A stretch of 64,000 nucleotides of DNA from Nitrososphaerales archaeon (GCA_032906765.1 JAJTZB010000006.1:62001-126000); one strand, 5' to 3'. Positions 47,612 through 56,156 are shown, counted from the first letter of the stretch. Numbers and translations are program-made. Notes: generated by a model from the letters alone, not told the origin.

Positions 47612-48108
47612 AGGCCATGGGGGTTGCGGGGCTCCAGGGCGAGGAGGTTGGCAACCTCGGCCTCCAAGGTCTGAGGCTCACCTTGAGGCTCTGCTACATC
47701 AACTTCGCGGTCTATCTCGCAATCTACGTTACAGGGATGTACATCAACATATTCATCACTTCGGGAGTGAACACGATAAGCATAGGCGACCCCTCCAACA
47801 TCGTGCACATGGTGGGGGCGACCCTGAACTTCGCCTTCACCTTCATCGTGATGGTGGTGGGGTTCATCTACGGAATGAGGAAGGTTGCCCTGTTCAGCCT
47901 CGGAGCGGTTGCTTCACTAATCGTCGCCACGGTGGGAGGGCTGCTGTTCTTGGCGACCGGGGGCGGCAGACAGTCGGGGGACCTTACGCTTGCGGGAGGA
48001 TGGATAATGTCGCTCCTGTTCATGCTTGCGCTCTTCCTTTCGTACTACTCCACCCTGAAGGTCATGAGGGCTGTCAGGATACTTGAGGCGACCGGCCGGG
48101 CGCAGTGA
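47608..48108 (+). CDS. Membrane protein of Rieske/cytochrome b operon (paralog 2)
   Basis: A 166-residue protein with four hydrophobic segments; GLRLTLRLCYINFAVYLAIYVTGMYINIF and IVHMVGATLNFAFTFIVMVVG parallel paralog 1, with His after the first loop. The GTG start overlaps the preceding stop as GTGA. The C-terminal segment precedes a basic tail (KVMRAVRILEATGRAQ). Confidence 0.6.
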   Translation: MKAMGVAGLQGEEVGNLGLQGLRLTLRLCYINFAVYLAIYVTGMYINIFITSGVNTISIGDPSNIVHMVGATLNFAFTFIVMVVGFIYGMRKVALFSLGAVASLIVATVGGLLFLATGGGRQSGDLTLAGGWIMSLLFMLALFLSYYSTLKVMRAVRILEATGRAQ

Positions 48109-48126
48109 GCAGGGGACGCGCTGAGA

Positions 48127-49023
48127 ATGCAAGGCTCTTTGGAATCGATGGCGGAGGTTGGCGCCCGACAGGCAAGACGACTCGTGTACTTGATCTACAT
48201 CCAAGCCGCTTTCCTCGCCGTTACCTACGTCGAGGGCATGTGGGCGGCACTCACCGTGCATAACTTCTCCATCACCCTGCCCGACGTCATCGAGCATGGA
48301 ATGGCGTCGTCCGGTTTCGCGCTCATGACGGGCGTCGTGGGATTCGTTGCAGCGCTGCGGGGTCAGAGGCGTGTCGCAATCCTCAATCTCACGCTCTTCG
48401 CGGTCGCTGTGCTGGCTGGGTCAACGGGCTTCGCCTTCCTGGCCAACCCGGCCGACCCCACCGAAGTTGCGGTGACAAATCTTTCGATGATAACGACAAT
48501 TGCTCTAGGAATGCCGATTTCAGGATTCTCGCTGGCCAAGGCGTCCCGCGCGTCAAGAAGCAACCCGGGCGACCTCTCCCCTACCATGGTCATGATCTAT
48601 CTTGCGCTCGGCGCGCTTTCAACGACGACGATAGCTGGCGCTGCCATGCTGTCGACCACGCCTTCATGGTACGCCTTTGCCGTCTCGGCGCACGTCGGGT
48701 TGGCCGCCTTGACCGTCGCCCTTGTTCTGGGAGTCCTCATGACATCGGTAATTGGAGCGTCTGAAGGGAGGGCATCAACATGGGAACCGCAGATTGTGGC
48801 CTATTCCCTCGTCGCCCTTGCAGCCGCGGCTGTCGCTGGGGCCGACGGCGTGGTCTACATGACGACTGGTGACCTCTCATACGTCGTGGTAATGGCCGAG
48901 GTGGGCGTCCTAGTGTACGCCTTCCTGTTGATAGCAACCGGCGCGCCATATCATCGGAGTGCCGGAGGAGTCGGCAGAGGGAAAGGGGCGCGAACTCCGC
49001 CTCGGGCTGTGGTTGGAAAGTGA
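48127..49023 (+). CDS. Membrane protein of Rieske/cytochrome b operon (paralog 3, duplicated length)
   Basis: A 298-residue protein with about eight hydrophobic segments. The first half repeats the pattern LVYLIYIQAAFLAVTYVEGMWAAL...VIEHGMASSGFALMTGVVGFVAAL of paralogs 1 and 2; the second half is a further set of four helices with SAHVGLAALTVALVLG carrying another His. It may be a fused pair. Compare CbsB-type membrane subunits next to Rieske/cytochrome b in Sulfolobus, although I cannot show sequence homology. Its end overlaps the next start (GTGA). Confidence 0.6.
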   Translation: MQGSLESMAEVGARQARRLVYLIYIQAAFLAVTYVEGMWAALTVHNFSITLPDVIEHGMASSGFALMTGVVGFVAALRGQRRVAILNLTLFAVAVLAGSTGFAFLANPADPTEVAVTNLSMITTIALGMPISGFSLAKASRASRSNPGDLSPTMVMIYLALGALSTTTIAGAAMLSTTPSWYAFAVSAHVGLAALTVALVLGVLMTSVIGASEGRASTWEPQIVAYSLVALAAAAVAGADGVVYMTTGDLSYVVVMAEVGVLVYAFLLIATGAPYHRSAGGVGRGKGARTPPRAVVGK

Positions 49024-49361
49024 CTTCCGACAGGACGTCGACCCACCATCATGACGAGAAAGCACGACTGTCTCGCCGAGGCTTCCTGCACCAGGGCTTG
49101 CTCGCGACCCCGAAGCTCAAGTCCAGAGTCTCACAAACGATCTTCGCTTCGTTGGCCGTCCTTCTGTCTCTGGCCTCCATTCCGCAGGCGGCCTGGGCCT
49201 TCTCCGCAGCCGGGAACACGACGCAGGCGCCAGTGGGGCCAGTTTCAGTGAGCCTGGACCTTACAACAGCCGCCGTCGTGTCCTTCATACTCCTCTTGCT
49301 CGGTCTTGCCGCCGGAATCCTGCTCATGGGGAGGTTCCTGAACCCCAGGACGCAATCATGA
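49020..49361 (+). CDS. Small membrane protein with twin-Arg motif in cytochrome operon
   Basis: A 113-residue protein. Near the N-terminus LSRRGFLHQGLL matches the Tat motif (S/T-RR-x-F-L), but the hydrophobic stretch that follows comes 25 residues later (TIFASLAVLLSLASIPQAAWA), which looks like a Sec-type signal. A second hydrophobic segment (AAVVSFILLLLGLAAGILLM) ends the protein. So it is an anchored protein with a short extracytoplasmic part; no cofactor motif is visible. It lies 7 nt before the Rieske gene. Confidence 0.55.
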   Translation: MTSDRTSTHHHDEKARLSRRGFLHQGLLATPKLKSRVSQTIFASLAVLLSLASIPQAAWAFSAAGNTTQAPVGPVSVSLDLTTAAVVSFILLLLGLAAGILLMGRFLNPRTQS

Positions 49362-49368
49362 GGCGCGA

Positions 49369-50061
49369 ATGATGGACTCAAAGAGCGCGGACGACAGAAC
49401 CTCCGAGAAGAGAGAAAGCAAAAGGAACTTCCTGAAACTCATCCTCACCCTCGGGGGGCTGGCTACCGTGGGCTCGTTCGCGAGCGTCTTTAGGGTACTT
49501 GCGTTCGTCCCGGCTCCGGGAGCGGGTGCGGGCACCACCATCGCGTTGGCCTGGCCCGAAATCAAACTCGCGAACATCTCGGCGCTCGACCCCTCCAAGC
49601 CCCTGCGCTTCAACTACCCGCTCGTAGACACGCCGTCCGTTCTCGTCAAGTGCGGCCAGAAGGCGGACAACGGGGTCGGGCCCGATTCGGACATCGTCGC
49701 GTTCAGCGACATTTGCCAGCACCTCGGATGTTTCTATTCTGTCCTCACGCCAGGTTCGTCACCTCCTTGTGATTCATCGTTTAGCGCAGCCGCGCCTCAG
49801 GGATACTGTTGCTGTCATGGAGGACAGTACGACTTCGTACACGGCGCCAAGGTGATAGGCGGACCTCCGCCGCGGCCCGTTCCGCAGGTAACGCTGCGAT
49901 ACGACGCCGGCACAGGCGACGTCTACGCCATAGGAATGGGGACCCCGGCAATTTTCGGACACGGGCCGCCAGGATTGACCGACCCGTCGCTGGTGCTACA
50001 GCACGATCTCACCGGTGGAACCATCGTGACCGACGCAACCGTGTTCTCCGAAACAGGGTGA
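49369..50061 (+). CDS. Rieske 2Fe-2S protein
   Basis: Rieske subunit of a cytochrome bc-type complex, 230 residues. The cluster ligands are in CQHLGCFYS (about residues 115-120) and YCCCHGGQYD (about 147-156), with the two extra cysteines forming the stabilising disulfide. The N-terminal helix (KRNFLKLILTLGGLATVGSF) with K-R just before it is a Tat-like anchor. The Rieske domain holds an inserted Pro/Ser segment (TPGSSPPCDSSFSAAAPQG). It lies 7 nt before cytochrome b. Confidence 0.92.
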   Translation: MMDSKSADDRTSEKRESKRNFLKLILTLGGLATVGSFASVFRVLAFVPAPGAGAGTTIALAWPEIKLANISALDPSKPLRFNYPLVDTPSVLVKCGQKADNGVGPDSDIVAFSDICQHLGCFYSVLTPGSSPPCDSSFSAAAPQGYCCCHGGQYDFVHGAKVIGGPPPRPVPQVTLRYDAGTGDVYAIGMGTPAIFGHGPPGLTDPSLVLQHDLTGGTIVTDATVFSETG

Positions 50062-50067
50062 AATGAG

Positions 50068-51480
50068 ATGAGCGCGAACCCAGGAAGAAGGTTTGTGGAA
50101 TGGGTGAAGTCGCGCTTCGGGCTCCGGACGAACGTACTGCGTCCAGTTCCTGAATACAGTCTGAGTCCGCTATACTGGCTCGGCGCGTTGACGGTAATCG
50201 CCTTCGCTCTCCAAGTCTTCACTGGCCTGCTGATGATGATCTACTACGTCCCTACCGTCGACCAAGCTTACTCATCCACGCAATTCATAATCCGGAGCGT
50301 CCCCCTTGGATGGCTCCTAGAGACCGTGCATCTCTACGGGGCGTACGCGATGATACTCTTGGCCATGCTCCACCTCCTGCGCGGTTACTTCCTTAGCGTT
50401 CAGAAGAAGCCCAGGGAGATGATGTGGGTGATTGGGGTAGTGATGGGTCTGGCGGTGATGGGGTTCGGCCTCACCGGTTACCTGCTCCCGTGGACGGTGG
50501 TCTCAAAGTCTGCCACGGACGTCTCAATAGGAATGTTGAGCTTCCTTCCAGCCCAGATTGGACCCATCGTCACGTTTCTCATAGCCGGCGACGGCAGCAG
50601 CGCCGGGGAACTCACGAGATTCTTTGACCTCCACATCGTCGTCCTCCCGGCCATGCTCCTTTCGCTCTTGGCGCTCAAACTGTTCTTGTTCGAGGCGCAC
50701 GGGGCCGCCGAGCCAGCCACTGGCGCGAAGGAATCGAGAGAGATCCCGTGGTTTCCGACAGTCTACCTCTATTTTGCGATGATTGGCAGCGTACTCATCG
50801 CGGTAATCGTCATGGCTTCGGTCCTGTTCCCAGTCAACCTCGCCGCGCAGTTCACGCCTCTGGCCGCCTCGAACTACGTACCACAGCCCGAATGGTACTT
50901 CCTGTGGATGTATCAGGTTCTGAAGTTCACATCCTTCGAGGGCTCCGGGATATACTACGCGCTGGGTGCCGTGACAATACTGCTGGTTGGACTGATAGTG
51001 TTACCCTTCATCGACCGGGGGCTTGCGCGAAACCCACGCTCGAGGCCTCTCTACACCACCGTCGGCACGGTAGTAGTCGCGGAACTCGTGGTGCTGACAG
51101 CCTGGGGATATCTCACGCCAGGACAGATAATCCCAGACGTCGAAGCCGTCGAGGTGATTGGGACTGTGGCCCTGGCCGCCGCCCTGGCAACCGCATTCCT
51201 GCTCAGGACGCCCAGAGGCATCCAGAGGGTGTCTTCGGCCACGAAGCCCGTTCTGCTGGCCCTTGTCTTCCCTCTCAAGAACAGATGGGCGGCGTCTGTC
51301 TTCGTGGTCCTACTATCTGTCGGGTCCGTGTGCTTCGCCAACCTCGTCGACTCCATCTTTGGAATCGCGCTCAGCTCACCGGTTCTTATCTTGAACATCA
51401 CGGGACTGATTACAACTTTCTACGCCATGGCGAGAATCATGAGAAGCCTGACGGTGAAGTACGAGAGGTCTCAACCTTGA
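50068..51480 (+). CDS. Cytochrome b of a bc1/b6f-type complex
   Basis: A 470-residue fused cytochrome b. Haem ligands appear as paired His in HLYGAYAMILLAMLHLLRGYF (about H88/H102) and FDLHIVVLPAMLLSLLALKLFLFEAHG (about H189/H211). The Qo-site motif is PEWYFLWMYQVLKF (about 273). Eight or more membrane helices include C-terminal extras. It oxidises quinol and passes electrons to the Rieske protein and on to a soluble or membrane acceptor, pumping protons. Starts ATG six nt after the Rieske stop. Confidence 0.93.
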   Translation: MSANPGRRFVEWVKSRFGLRTNVLRPVPEYSLSPLYWLGALTVIAFALQVFTGLLMMIYYVPTVDQAYSSTQFIIRSVPLGWLLETVHLYGAYAMILLAMLHLLRGYFLSVQKKPREMMWVIGVVMGLAVMGFGLTGYLLPWTVVSKSATDVSIGMLSFLPAQIGPIVTFLIAGDGSSAGELTRFFDLHIVVLPAMLLSLLALKLFLFEAHGAAEPATGAKESREIPWFPTVYLYFAMIGSVLIAVIVMASVLFPVNLAAQFTPLAASNYVPQPEWYFLWMYQVLKFTSFEGSGIYYALGAVTILLVGLIVLPFIDRGLARNPRSRPLYTTVGTVVVAELVVLTAWGYLTPGQIIPDVEAVEVIGTVALAAALATAFLLRTPRGIQRVSSATKPVLLALVFPLKNRWAASVFVVLLSVGSVCFANLVDSIFGIALSSPVLILNITGLITTFYAMARIMRSLTVKYERSQP

Positions 51481-51749
51481 GGGTGGACGACCAGATGATG
51501 AGGTACACGGTGGAAACGCTACTGGCCGCCGCAGCCGCCACACTGACGGTCTACCTGTGGTTGTTCAATCTCGTCGCAAACCAACGGACCTTCGGCGCGA
51601 TGATCGGGTCCGGGTTTGTAATCTTCGCCATGATGATCTACGCCTACTACAAACCATCGCTCACCGGGAGCAGCAACTCTTGGCTGCTTGCAGGATGCGT
51701 AACTGCAGCAGTTTTCCTCTTGTTGGCCGTGCAGCTTACAGGCCAGTGA
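51477..51749 (+). CDS. Small membrane protein at the end of the cytochrome b operon
   Basis: A 90-residue protein with three hydrophobic segments (TLLAAAAATLTVYLWLFNLVA, AMIGSGFVIFAMMIYAYY, WLLAGCVTAAVFLLLAVQLTG). TTG 51477 overlaps the cytochrome b stop (TTGA), with GAGGT upstream as a ribosome site; GTG 51483 is an alternative. Its position recalls small proteins such as OdsN downstream of SoxN in Sulfolobales, but homology is not shown. Confidence 0.6.
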   Translation: MRVDDQMMRYTVETLLAAAAATLTVYLWLFNLVANQRTFGAMIGSGFVIFAMMIYAYYKPSLTGSSNSWLLAGCVTAAVFLLLAVQLTGQ

Positions 51750-51845
51750 GCCACTCGAAACTCCCTTAGTGGGGACGGGTGAGGGAAGAGACTTCGAACC
51801 ACAGTCAGTGACAGTCGCGCGGCTGAAGTTCATTCTCCAATGCAT

Positions 51846-53234
51846 TCACCCATACTGGCGTATGATCTGACCATAGTAAGCGCCAGTCGGGCTAACCGCT
51901 CCGTTCAGTATGTTCTGCGCCGCCTGTTGATTGAGCATCGAGGTAATCTGCGCCCAAGTCAAACTCTCGGAAGATGCTGAATAGTTGAGGTAACCGAAGA
52001 AGTACCAGCTCCAGTAGGGAGAGATGTAATCGACGGGGTAGAGCTCGGCAAACTTGACCATTTCCTTGATGAACTGCTCGTCTACTGGTGACCAGAAGCC
52101 GTAGACGTCGCGCCGGTAGATGTTCACGTCGGCGGCTATGGATCCATATCCCGCCTCATTTCCCACACTCTTCGTCTCCCACATCTCATCGATTATCAGG
52201 CGTTTGTGGTTCTGCTGAGCAGTTTGGGCTATCTTGATGAGGTTCTGGAAGTTGTTCCCGTAGATGGGATAGATGTGAGTCGTAATCACATCGATTCGCG
52301 GGTCTGAGACGTAACCCTGCAGCCACTGTGGGCCGTCCCACGCGGCGGCTCCCGCCGCGATTGTGGTGCTGCCATTGCTCAGATTGCCGACGATGGACTC
52401 GACGAAGTCGTTCCAGCCGCTGGGCGTGCTGAGCTGCGAGTACCCTGTGATGAAGTACCAAGTGTCGGGTTCGACCCCTATGTCAATCCAGTCTGGGTGG
52501 AGGTCATTGATTATCGTCTGGTCCATCTGAGTCTGAAGCGTCACATACTTGCTGTAAGGCACCGACGAGTAGTTGAATTTCACCGGCGAGAACGGACTGT
52601 TGGCGAAGAGGACGTGCGCCTCTATATCGAGCTTCATCCCCCTCGCGTGGACCATCTGCGCCACTTGGACGTAAAAGGCGTGGTACTGCGTATAGTTCGG
52701 AAAACTCGGCGTGAAGAGCGGATACTGCAGCGCGATTGTCACCCCGTCCACTCCGAGAGCCTGTAAGGCGTCCAAGCTGACGTTCACCGCCTTCAGCACT
52801 CCTGGGGCCAGAAGAGCAGAGCCCCTGTTGTCGTTTGCTGCTAAGAGCTCCGTACCGAACGTGATTGGGTGCGCCTGGAACGGGCCGGACGAATTGAGAG
52901 TCAGGTCGAAGCCTTCCAGACTCTGGCTGAGCTGAGTGTAGGTCTGCTGGTATGTTGCAGGCACGGCGGTATCATACTGCTGAATCTTGAACGGCGTTGA
53001 GGTTGAGCTGGTCAGTGTGAAAAAGGCACTCGTCGAACTGCCCTCGGTCGCGGTTGAGGTAATCAGAGAAGATTGAGTAGTGGTGGTTGCCGAAGTCATA
53101 ACGCTTCGCGAGACCCGATTCAGAAAGACGATGGCTGATATCGAGCCAACCAAGATTATCGCAAGGATTCCAACCGCCAGCGCCTGCGAAATTGCTTTCT
53201 TTCGGGTCTTACTACGTCGGGTTGCGCTTGCCAT
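51846..53234 (-). CDS. Extracellular glycoside-hydrolase-like TIM-barrel protein
   Basis: A signal anchor (ALAVGILAIILVGSISAIVFL) and a Thr/Ser-rich linker (about residues 45-80) lead to a TIM-barrel domain. DWIDIGVEPDTWYF has the acid/base Glu after a strand (clan GH-A pattern (N/G)-x-E-P), and RLIIDEMWETKSVG has the strand-4/7-type nucleophile Glu. TTHIYPIYG and PYWSWYFFGY line the active site. It is a secreted membrane-tethered beta-glycan or galactan hydrolase-like enzyme. ATG 53234 with GGAGG upstream is the start I use. Confidence 0.75.
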   Translation of the reverse strand: MASATRRSKTRKKAISQALAVGILAIILVGSISAIVFLNRVSRSVMTSATTTTQSSLITSTATEGSSTSAFFTLTSSTSTPFKIQQYDTAVPATYQQTYTQLSQSLEGFDLTLNSSGPFQAHPITFGTELLAANDNRGSALLAPGVLKAVNVSLDALQALGVDGVTIALQYPLFTPSFPNYTQYHAFYVQVAQMVHARGMKLDIEAHVLFANSPFSPVKFNYSSVPYSKYVTLQTQMDQTIINDLHPDWIDIGVEPDTWYFITGYSQLSTPSGWNDFVESIVGNLSNGSTTIAAGAAAWDGPQWLQGYVSDPRIDVITTHIYPIYGNNFQNLIKIAQTAQQNHKRLIIDEMWETKSVGNEAGYGSIAADVNIYRRDVYGFWSPVDEQFIKEMVKFAELYPVDYISPYWSWYFFGYLNYSASSESLTWAQITSMLNQQAAQNILNGAVSPTGAYYGQIIRQYG

Positions 53235-53243
53235 GTCCTCCAA

Positions 53244-53610
53244 AGTCTGGAATCACAAACTCTAGTCAGACGATATAAGACTGCTTTTGGCCCAAGAGAT
53301 TTCTGGCTCAAGGCCAAGCTCTCGAGCTAAACACCAGTTTGAATCTCGCTTCAGAGAAGTGCGGGGGTGGGACTCAAGACATGCATGTAGTTCTCAAAGC
53401 AGGCGCTGTTCTAGCCTAGAATAGCGTGCGGTCGCCGGGACTGCCGGATTACAAGTAGTGCGGGGGGTGGGACTTCGACCCAGCACATTGGACGGGATTC
53501 CGACTTGAACCACATTCAAAGCGTTGCTGGAAAGGATTGTGAGAAGATTTTATCCCGCAGAATTGATGGTGAGCTTCCTACACCGCAAGCCGAGCATCGG
53601 GGGGCACCCA
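53244..53610. other. Gene-free stretch with decayed tRNA 3' ends
   Basis: No protein gene is evident. Two segments, TGCGGGGGTGGGACTCAAGA (53360) and TGCGGGGGGTGGGACTTCGA (53459), echo the reverse complement of the tRNA-Leu 3' end TGCGGGGGGTGGGATTCGAA at 54774, in the same orientation. They look like decayed attachment-site copies. Confidence 0.6.
53459..53485 (-). repeat. Decayed tRNA-Leu 3' end (att-like)
   Basis: Plus-strand TGCGGGGGGTGGGA matches the first 14 nt of the tRNA-Leu 3' end exactly, then continues with an indel (CTTCGACCCAGC for TTCGAACCCACG). A weaker copy is at 53360-53383. Confidence 0.55.
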
Positions 53611-53880
53611 TTATTTGCAGCCGCATTCATCACTATCAGGGCGTGATGCGTGTGGCGTGGTCTCAGTTAGACTCAAGGCAAACTGGTCCGTCTTAGATAC
53701 TGCTCCCCTTCTCACCATCTTTCCCACCTCAACGGCCTCCGAAATTTCTTCTCCATTCGCTCCGCTCTCCCGAGCCTTACCTACGTGGTACTCCAGACAT
53801 GGTTTGCAATTTGCCGTTATGGAGGCCCCTACTGCCACCAGTTCCCTGAATTTGGAATCCAGCTTCATCACTTTCTCCAT
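53611..53880 (-). CDS. AhpD-like carboxymuconolactone decarboxylase family protein
   Basis: An 89-residue single-domain AhpD-like protein: LDSKFRELVAVGASITANCKPCLEYHVGKARESGA holds the redox motif C-x-x-C-x-x-x-H (CKPCLEYH). A C-terminal extension ends DSDECGCK, adding a further Cys pair. It could reduce thiols or peroxides. It diverges from an ArsR-type regulator with a TATA-like GGATATATAA between them (about 53899-53908). Confidence 0.8.
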   Translation of the reverse strand: MEKVMKLDSKFRELVAVGASITANCKPCLEYHVGKARESGANGEEISEAVEVGKMVRRGAVSKTDQFALSLTETTPHASRPDSDECGCK

Positions 53881-53908
53881 GGAATTCAGAACGGAGTAAG
53901 GATATATA

Positions 53909-54376
53909 ATGTCAGGAGACCAGATTCAACGAAGTTTGAATTCGCCAAGTCAAGATTCATTACACAACCAAACCGCGGTATGGCGAGAATCCCGCACCTC
54001 GAAGTTTCGAAATTGCTGTCCCGAAGACCAAGCTATACGACTGAAGCTTGAAGAGCAACTGGAGGGAGAGTTACGAGACGTACCAAACGAAGAAAGCCTG
54101 AAAGAGAATGCCAAGGTTCTGCGAGCTCTGTCGCATCCTCTACGCCTGCAGATTGGATTGCTTCTCTTGAAGAGGGATCACTGCGTTTGTGAGCTTGTGC
54201 AGCTCACCGGAAGAAAAAGAAATCTCGTCTCTCATCATCTTTCAGTAATGCGGAGAAGCGGGGTCGTTCATCCGCATGTTTCCAGATGGAAGTACTACAG
54301 GTTGGACGAAAGGGCAGTTCATATTCTGCGAGGATTTCAGCACACCTCGGATTCACCAACGCAATTTGTGTATTGA
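53909..54376 (+). CDS. ArsR/SmtB-family regulator
   Basis: A winged-helix repressor whose core is ENAKVLRALSHPLRLQIGLLLLKRDHCVCELVQLTGRKRNLVSHHLSVMRRSGVV. CVC-E-L in the alpha-3 region is the metal/arsenite-binding motif of ArsR. The N-terminal ~45 residues are not family-like and may be untranslated or a real extension; no closer ATG is in frame. It is divergent from the AhpD-like gene, probably its target. The islet it sits in is bounded by tRNA-Leu. Confidence 0.75.
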   Translation: MSGDQIQRSLNSPSQDSLHNQTAVWRESRTSKFRNCCPEDQAIRLKLEEQLEGELRDVPNEESLKENAKVLRALSHPLRLQIGLLLLKRDHCVCELVQLTGRKRNLVSHHLSVMRRSGVVHPHVSRWKYYRLDERAVHILRGFQHTSDSPTQFVY

Positions 54377-54495
54377 TTATGTTACGCTTCGTGCTGAGGG
54401 TAGGACCTCGAACAAGCACGCTGGGCGAAAACTCGTTGGAAGTCGTTCTACTCTGATGTTCGAGCGTTCTCGAAGATAGTCTTTTCAGTCTCTCG

Positions 54496-54762
54496 ATGCT
54501 AACGGTCTGGGACATGAGACGGATGAGGAAAGTGGCAGCAATAGGCATCGTTGTCATCGTTGTCTTGGCATTCTTCTTCGCGCCCGTGGTCTTTTGGTTC
54601 AGAGCCGGTCCCACTTTCCAACCTTTACCACATCCCTCTCCAGCATACACCAACGTCTACAGGTCGCTCGGGTGTGTTACTCTCGGATTCGGCGACCTCT
54701 ATGCTTCTGATTGGTTCGGATTTGTTCTCGGATGTCAGATTCCTGTGCCTGTCCCTGTCTGA
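54496..54762 (+). CDS. Small exported/membrane protein
   Basis: An 88-residue protein: a basic start, one strong membrane helix (VAAIGIVVIVVLAFFFAPVVFWF), then an extracytoplasmic part with two cysteines (SLGCVTLGFGDLY and LGCQIPVPVPV). No family I can name. It ends just before the tRNA-Leu gene. Confidence 0.5.
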   Translation: MLTVWDMRRMRKVAAIGIVVIVVLAFFFAPVVFWFRAGPTFQPLPHPSPAYTNVYRSLGCVTLGFGDLYASDWFGFVLGCQIPVPVPV

Positions 54763-54773
54763 AGAGAACATGG

Positions 54774-54858
54774 TGCGGGGGGTGGGATTCGAACCCACGA
54801 ACCCCTGAGGGACGAGGTCCTGAGCCTCGCGCCGTTGACCAGGCTGGGCGACCCCCGC
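54774..54858 (-). tRNA. tRNA-Leu (CAG)
   Basis: On the minus strand: acceptor GCGGGGG, D arm with GCCTGGTCAA, anticodon stem-loop CGAGG-CTCAGGA-CCTCG (anticodon CAG), long variable arm, T arm GTGGG-TTCGAAT-CCCAC, acceptor CCCCCGC and A73. 85 nt, no intron. Its 3' end is echoed by decayed copies at 53459 and 53360, indicating past integration. Confidence 0.93.
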
Positions 54859-55052
54859 GTTGTCTCGTCGAGCCGCCCCTTTGGGTTAATAATCTATTGC
54901 GAGAACCCGGCCCGATTTTCTGAAGACGAGAGCCACGGCCGAGATTCGGATAACTCGCATCACTCCGAAACACCACATTTTGGAGTTCGTCAGACGAACC
55001 CCATTTGGCCAAGGGACGGGTTGGTGCTATTATAGAACCAAAAGGTTTCATA

Positions 55053-56156
55053 ATGTATTACACGTGGGCGCAGGGATTCCTTGGCGAGGCGTTCGGACTG
55101 TCAATGACTGACGGAAGTCTCCCAAAACCAGTCCAGGCCGCGCCTATGGCGGTTCACTCCCACGACGAGTTCGTCCAAGCAATTACATCTCTGCGTGAAC
55201 GCTATACCAACAAGGAGTTGACGCCGAACGAACGCAAGCGTTTCGTTCAATCGATGTACTACTTGCTCGGATGGATGGTGGGAGACGCAGAAAAAGGGAT
55301 GGGCTCTAGACGCCTGATGACCGTCAGAATTAAACTAGAACTGTGTCGGAAGCATCCAGAGAATCTACGACTAGGAAATTACGTGATGTCGTGTGTAGAG
55401 CTGCTTGGCATCCGCTGGGCAAGGCTACCAGACCGGCCTTCACGGCCAAGAGATCCCCACGGGTCGTATCTTTGGGGGTCTCGTTTCTCACATATCTTGG
55501 GCTGGATGTTCACGGCTTGCTTAGGACTCGCATGGAACGAACGAGCTTCATACACCCCCGTCAAGATGGGTTGGTTGCTCTCGGCCCCAGAAGAGATGCG
55601 AATCTGGTTCCTCAGAGGCTTGGCTGATTCCGACGGCGACGTGCACTTCAGGAGCAAGGCGGTAGACATAACGAGCCTTCCGAACACACCCTTCATTAAA
55701 AAGACATTCGACTCGATAGGAATACGAAGTAGAACAAGATATCAAAAGGCGAAGAGATGCAGTAGCATCACTGTCTCTGTATACGACGCCTTCAGAATCC
55801 GGCTTTTCAATCCGTATATTCCGACTCACAGGCGTAATATGCTCGAAAGGCTGGCAAGAGCAAAGACCCACCCTCGCCATTGGCCTGCTTGGCTCGAAGC
55901 CAAGGTGTCGCGCCTGATTCAAGAAAGGCACGACGCCAGGTCGATATGCGAAAGAGTTCTCGACGAAGACAACGTCTTCATCAAGATGCATACAGTAAGC
56001 AGGAAAATGGAACGTACAAGACCCAATCCAGCGCCCAGAAGATCAAGGAGCCTCGAGTGGGACTCGGACCCACGACCTTTGCCTTACCAAGGCAACGCTT
56101 CGGCCAGTAAACCCTCTAGCCAGCTGAGCTATCGAGGCTCGCCGAGACCAACTTAA
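55053..56156 (+). CDS. LAGLIDADG-type homing endonuclease-like protein
   Basis: The product has two LAGLIDADG-like helices: YLLGWMVGDAEKG (first) and WFLRGLADSDGDVHFRSKAVDITS (second), as in single-chain enzymes, plus intervening beta/alpha region. ATG 55053 follows a TATA element (CTATTATAGAA near 55027-55037) by about 20 nt; a longer frame opens upstream. The last ~36 codons run antisense through the tRNA-Thr gene, so the real C-terminus might be earlier. It is free-standing, not in an intron. A WhiA-like or other derivative is possible. Confidence 0.7.
   Translation: MYYTWAQGFLGEAFGLSMTDGSLPKPVQAAPMAVHSHDEFVQAITSLRERYTNKELTPNERKRFVQSMYYLLGWMVGDAEKGMGSRRLMTVRIKLELCRKHPENLRLGNYVMSCVELLGIRWARLPDRPSRPRDPHGSYLWGSRFSHILGWMFTACLGLAWNERASYTPVKMGWLLSAPEEMRIWFLRGLADSDGDVHFRSKAVDITSLPNTPFIKKTFDSIGIRSRTRYQKAKRCSSITVSVYDAFRIRLFNPYIPTHRRNMLERLARAKTHPRHWPAWLEAKVSRLIQERHDARSICERVLDEDNVFIKMHTVSRKMERTRPNPAPRRSRSLEWDSDPRPLPYQGNASASKPSSQLSYRGSPRPT
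56049..56138 (-). tRNA. tRNA-Thr (GGT) with D-arm intron
   Basis: On the minus strand: acceptor GCCTCGA, D stem GCTC...GAG, anticodon stem-loop TTGCC-TTGGTAA-GGCAA (anticodon GGT), T arm GTGGG-TCCGAGT-CCCAC, acceptor TCGAGGC, T73. Between the D-stem 3' strand and the anticodon stem an extra 16 nt (56098-56113, GGTTTACTGGCCGAAG) must be removed to restore GAGC-G; the spliced length is then 74 nt. That puts the intron at about position 24/25, not at the canonical 37/38. Confidence 0.88.
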
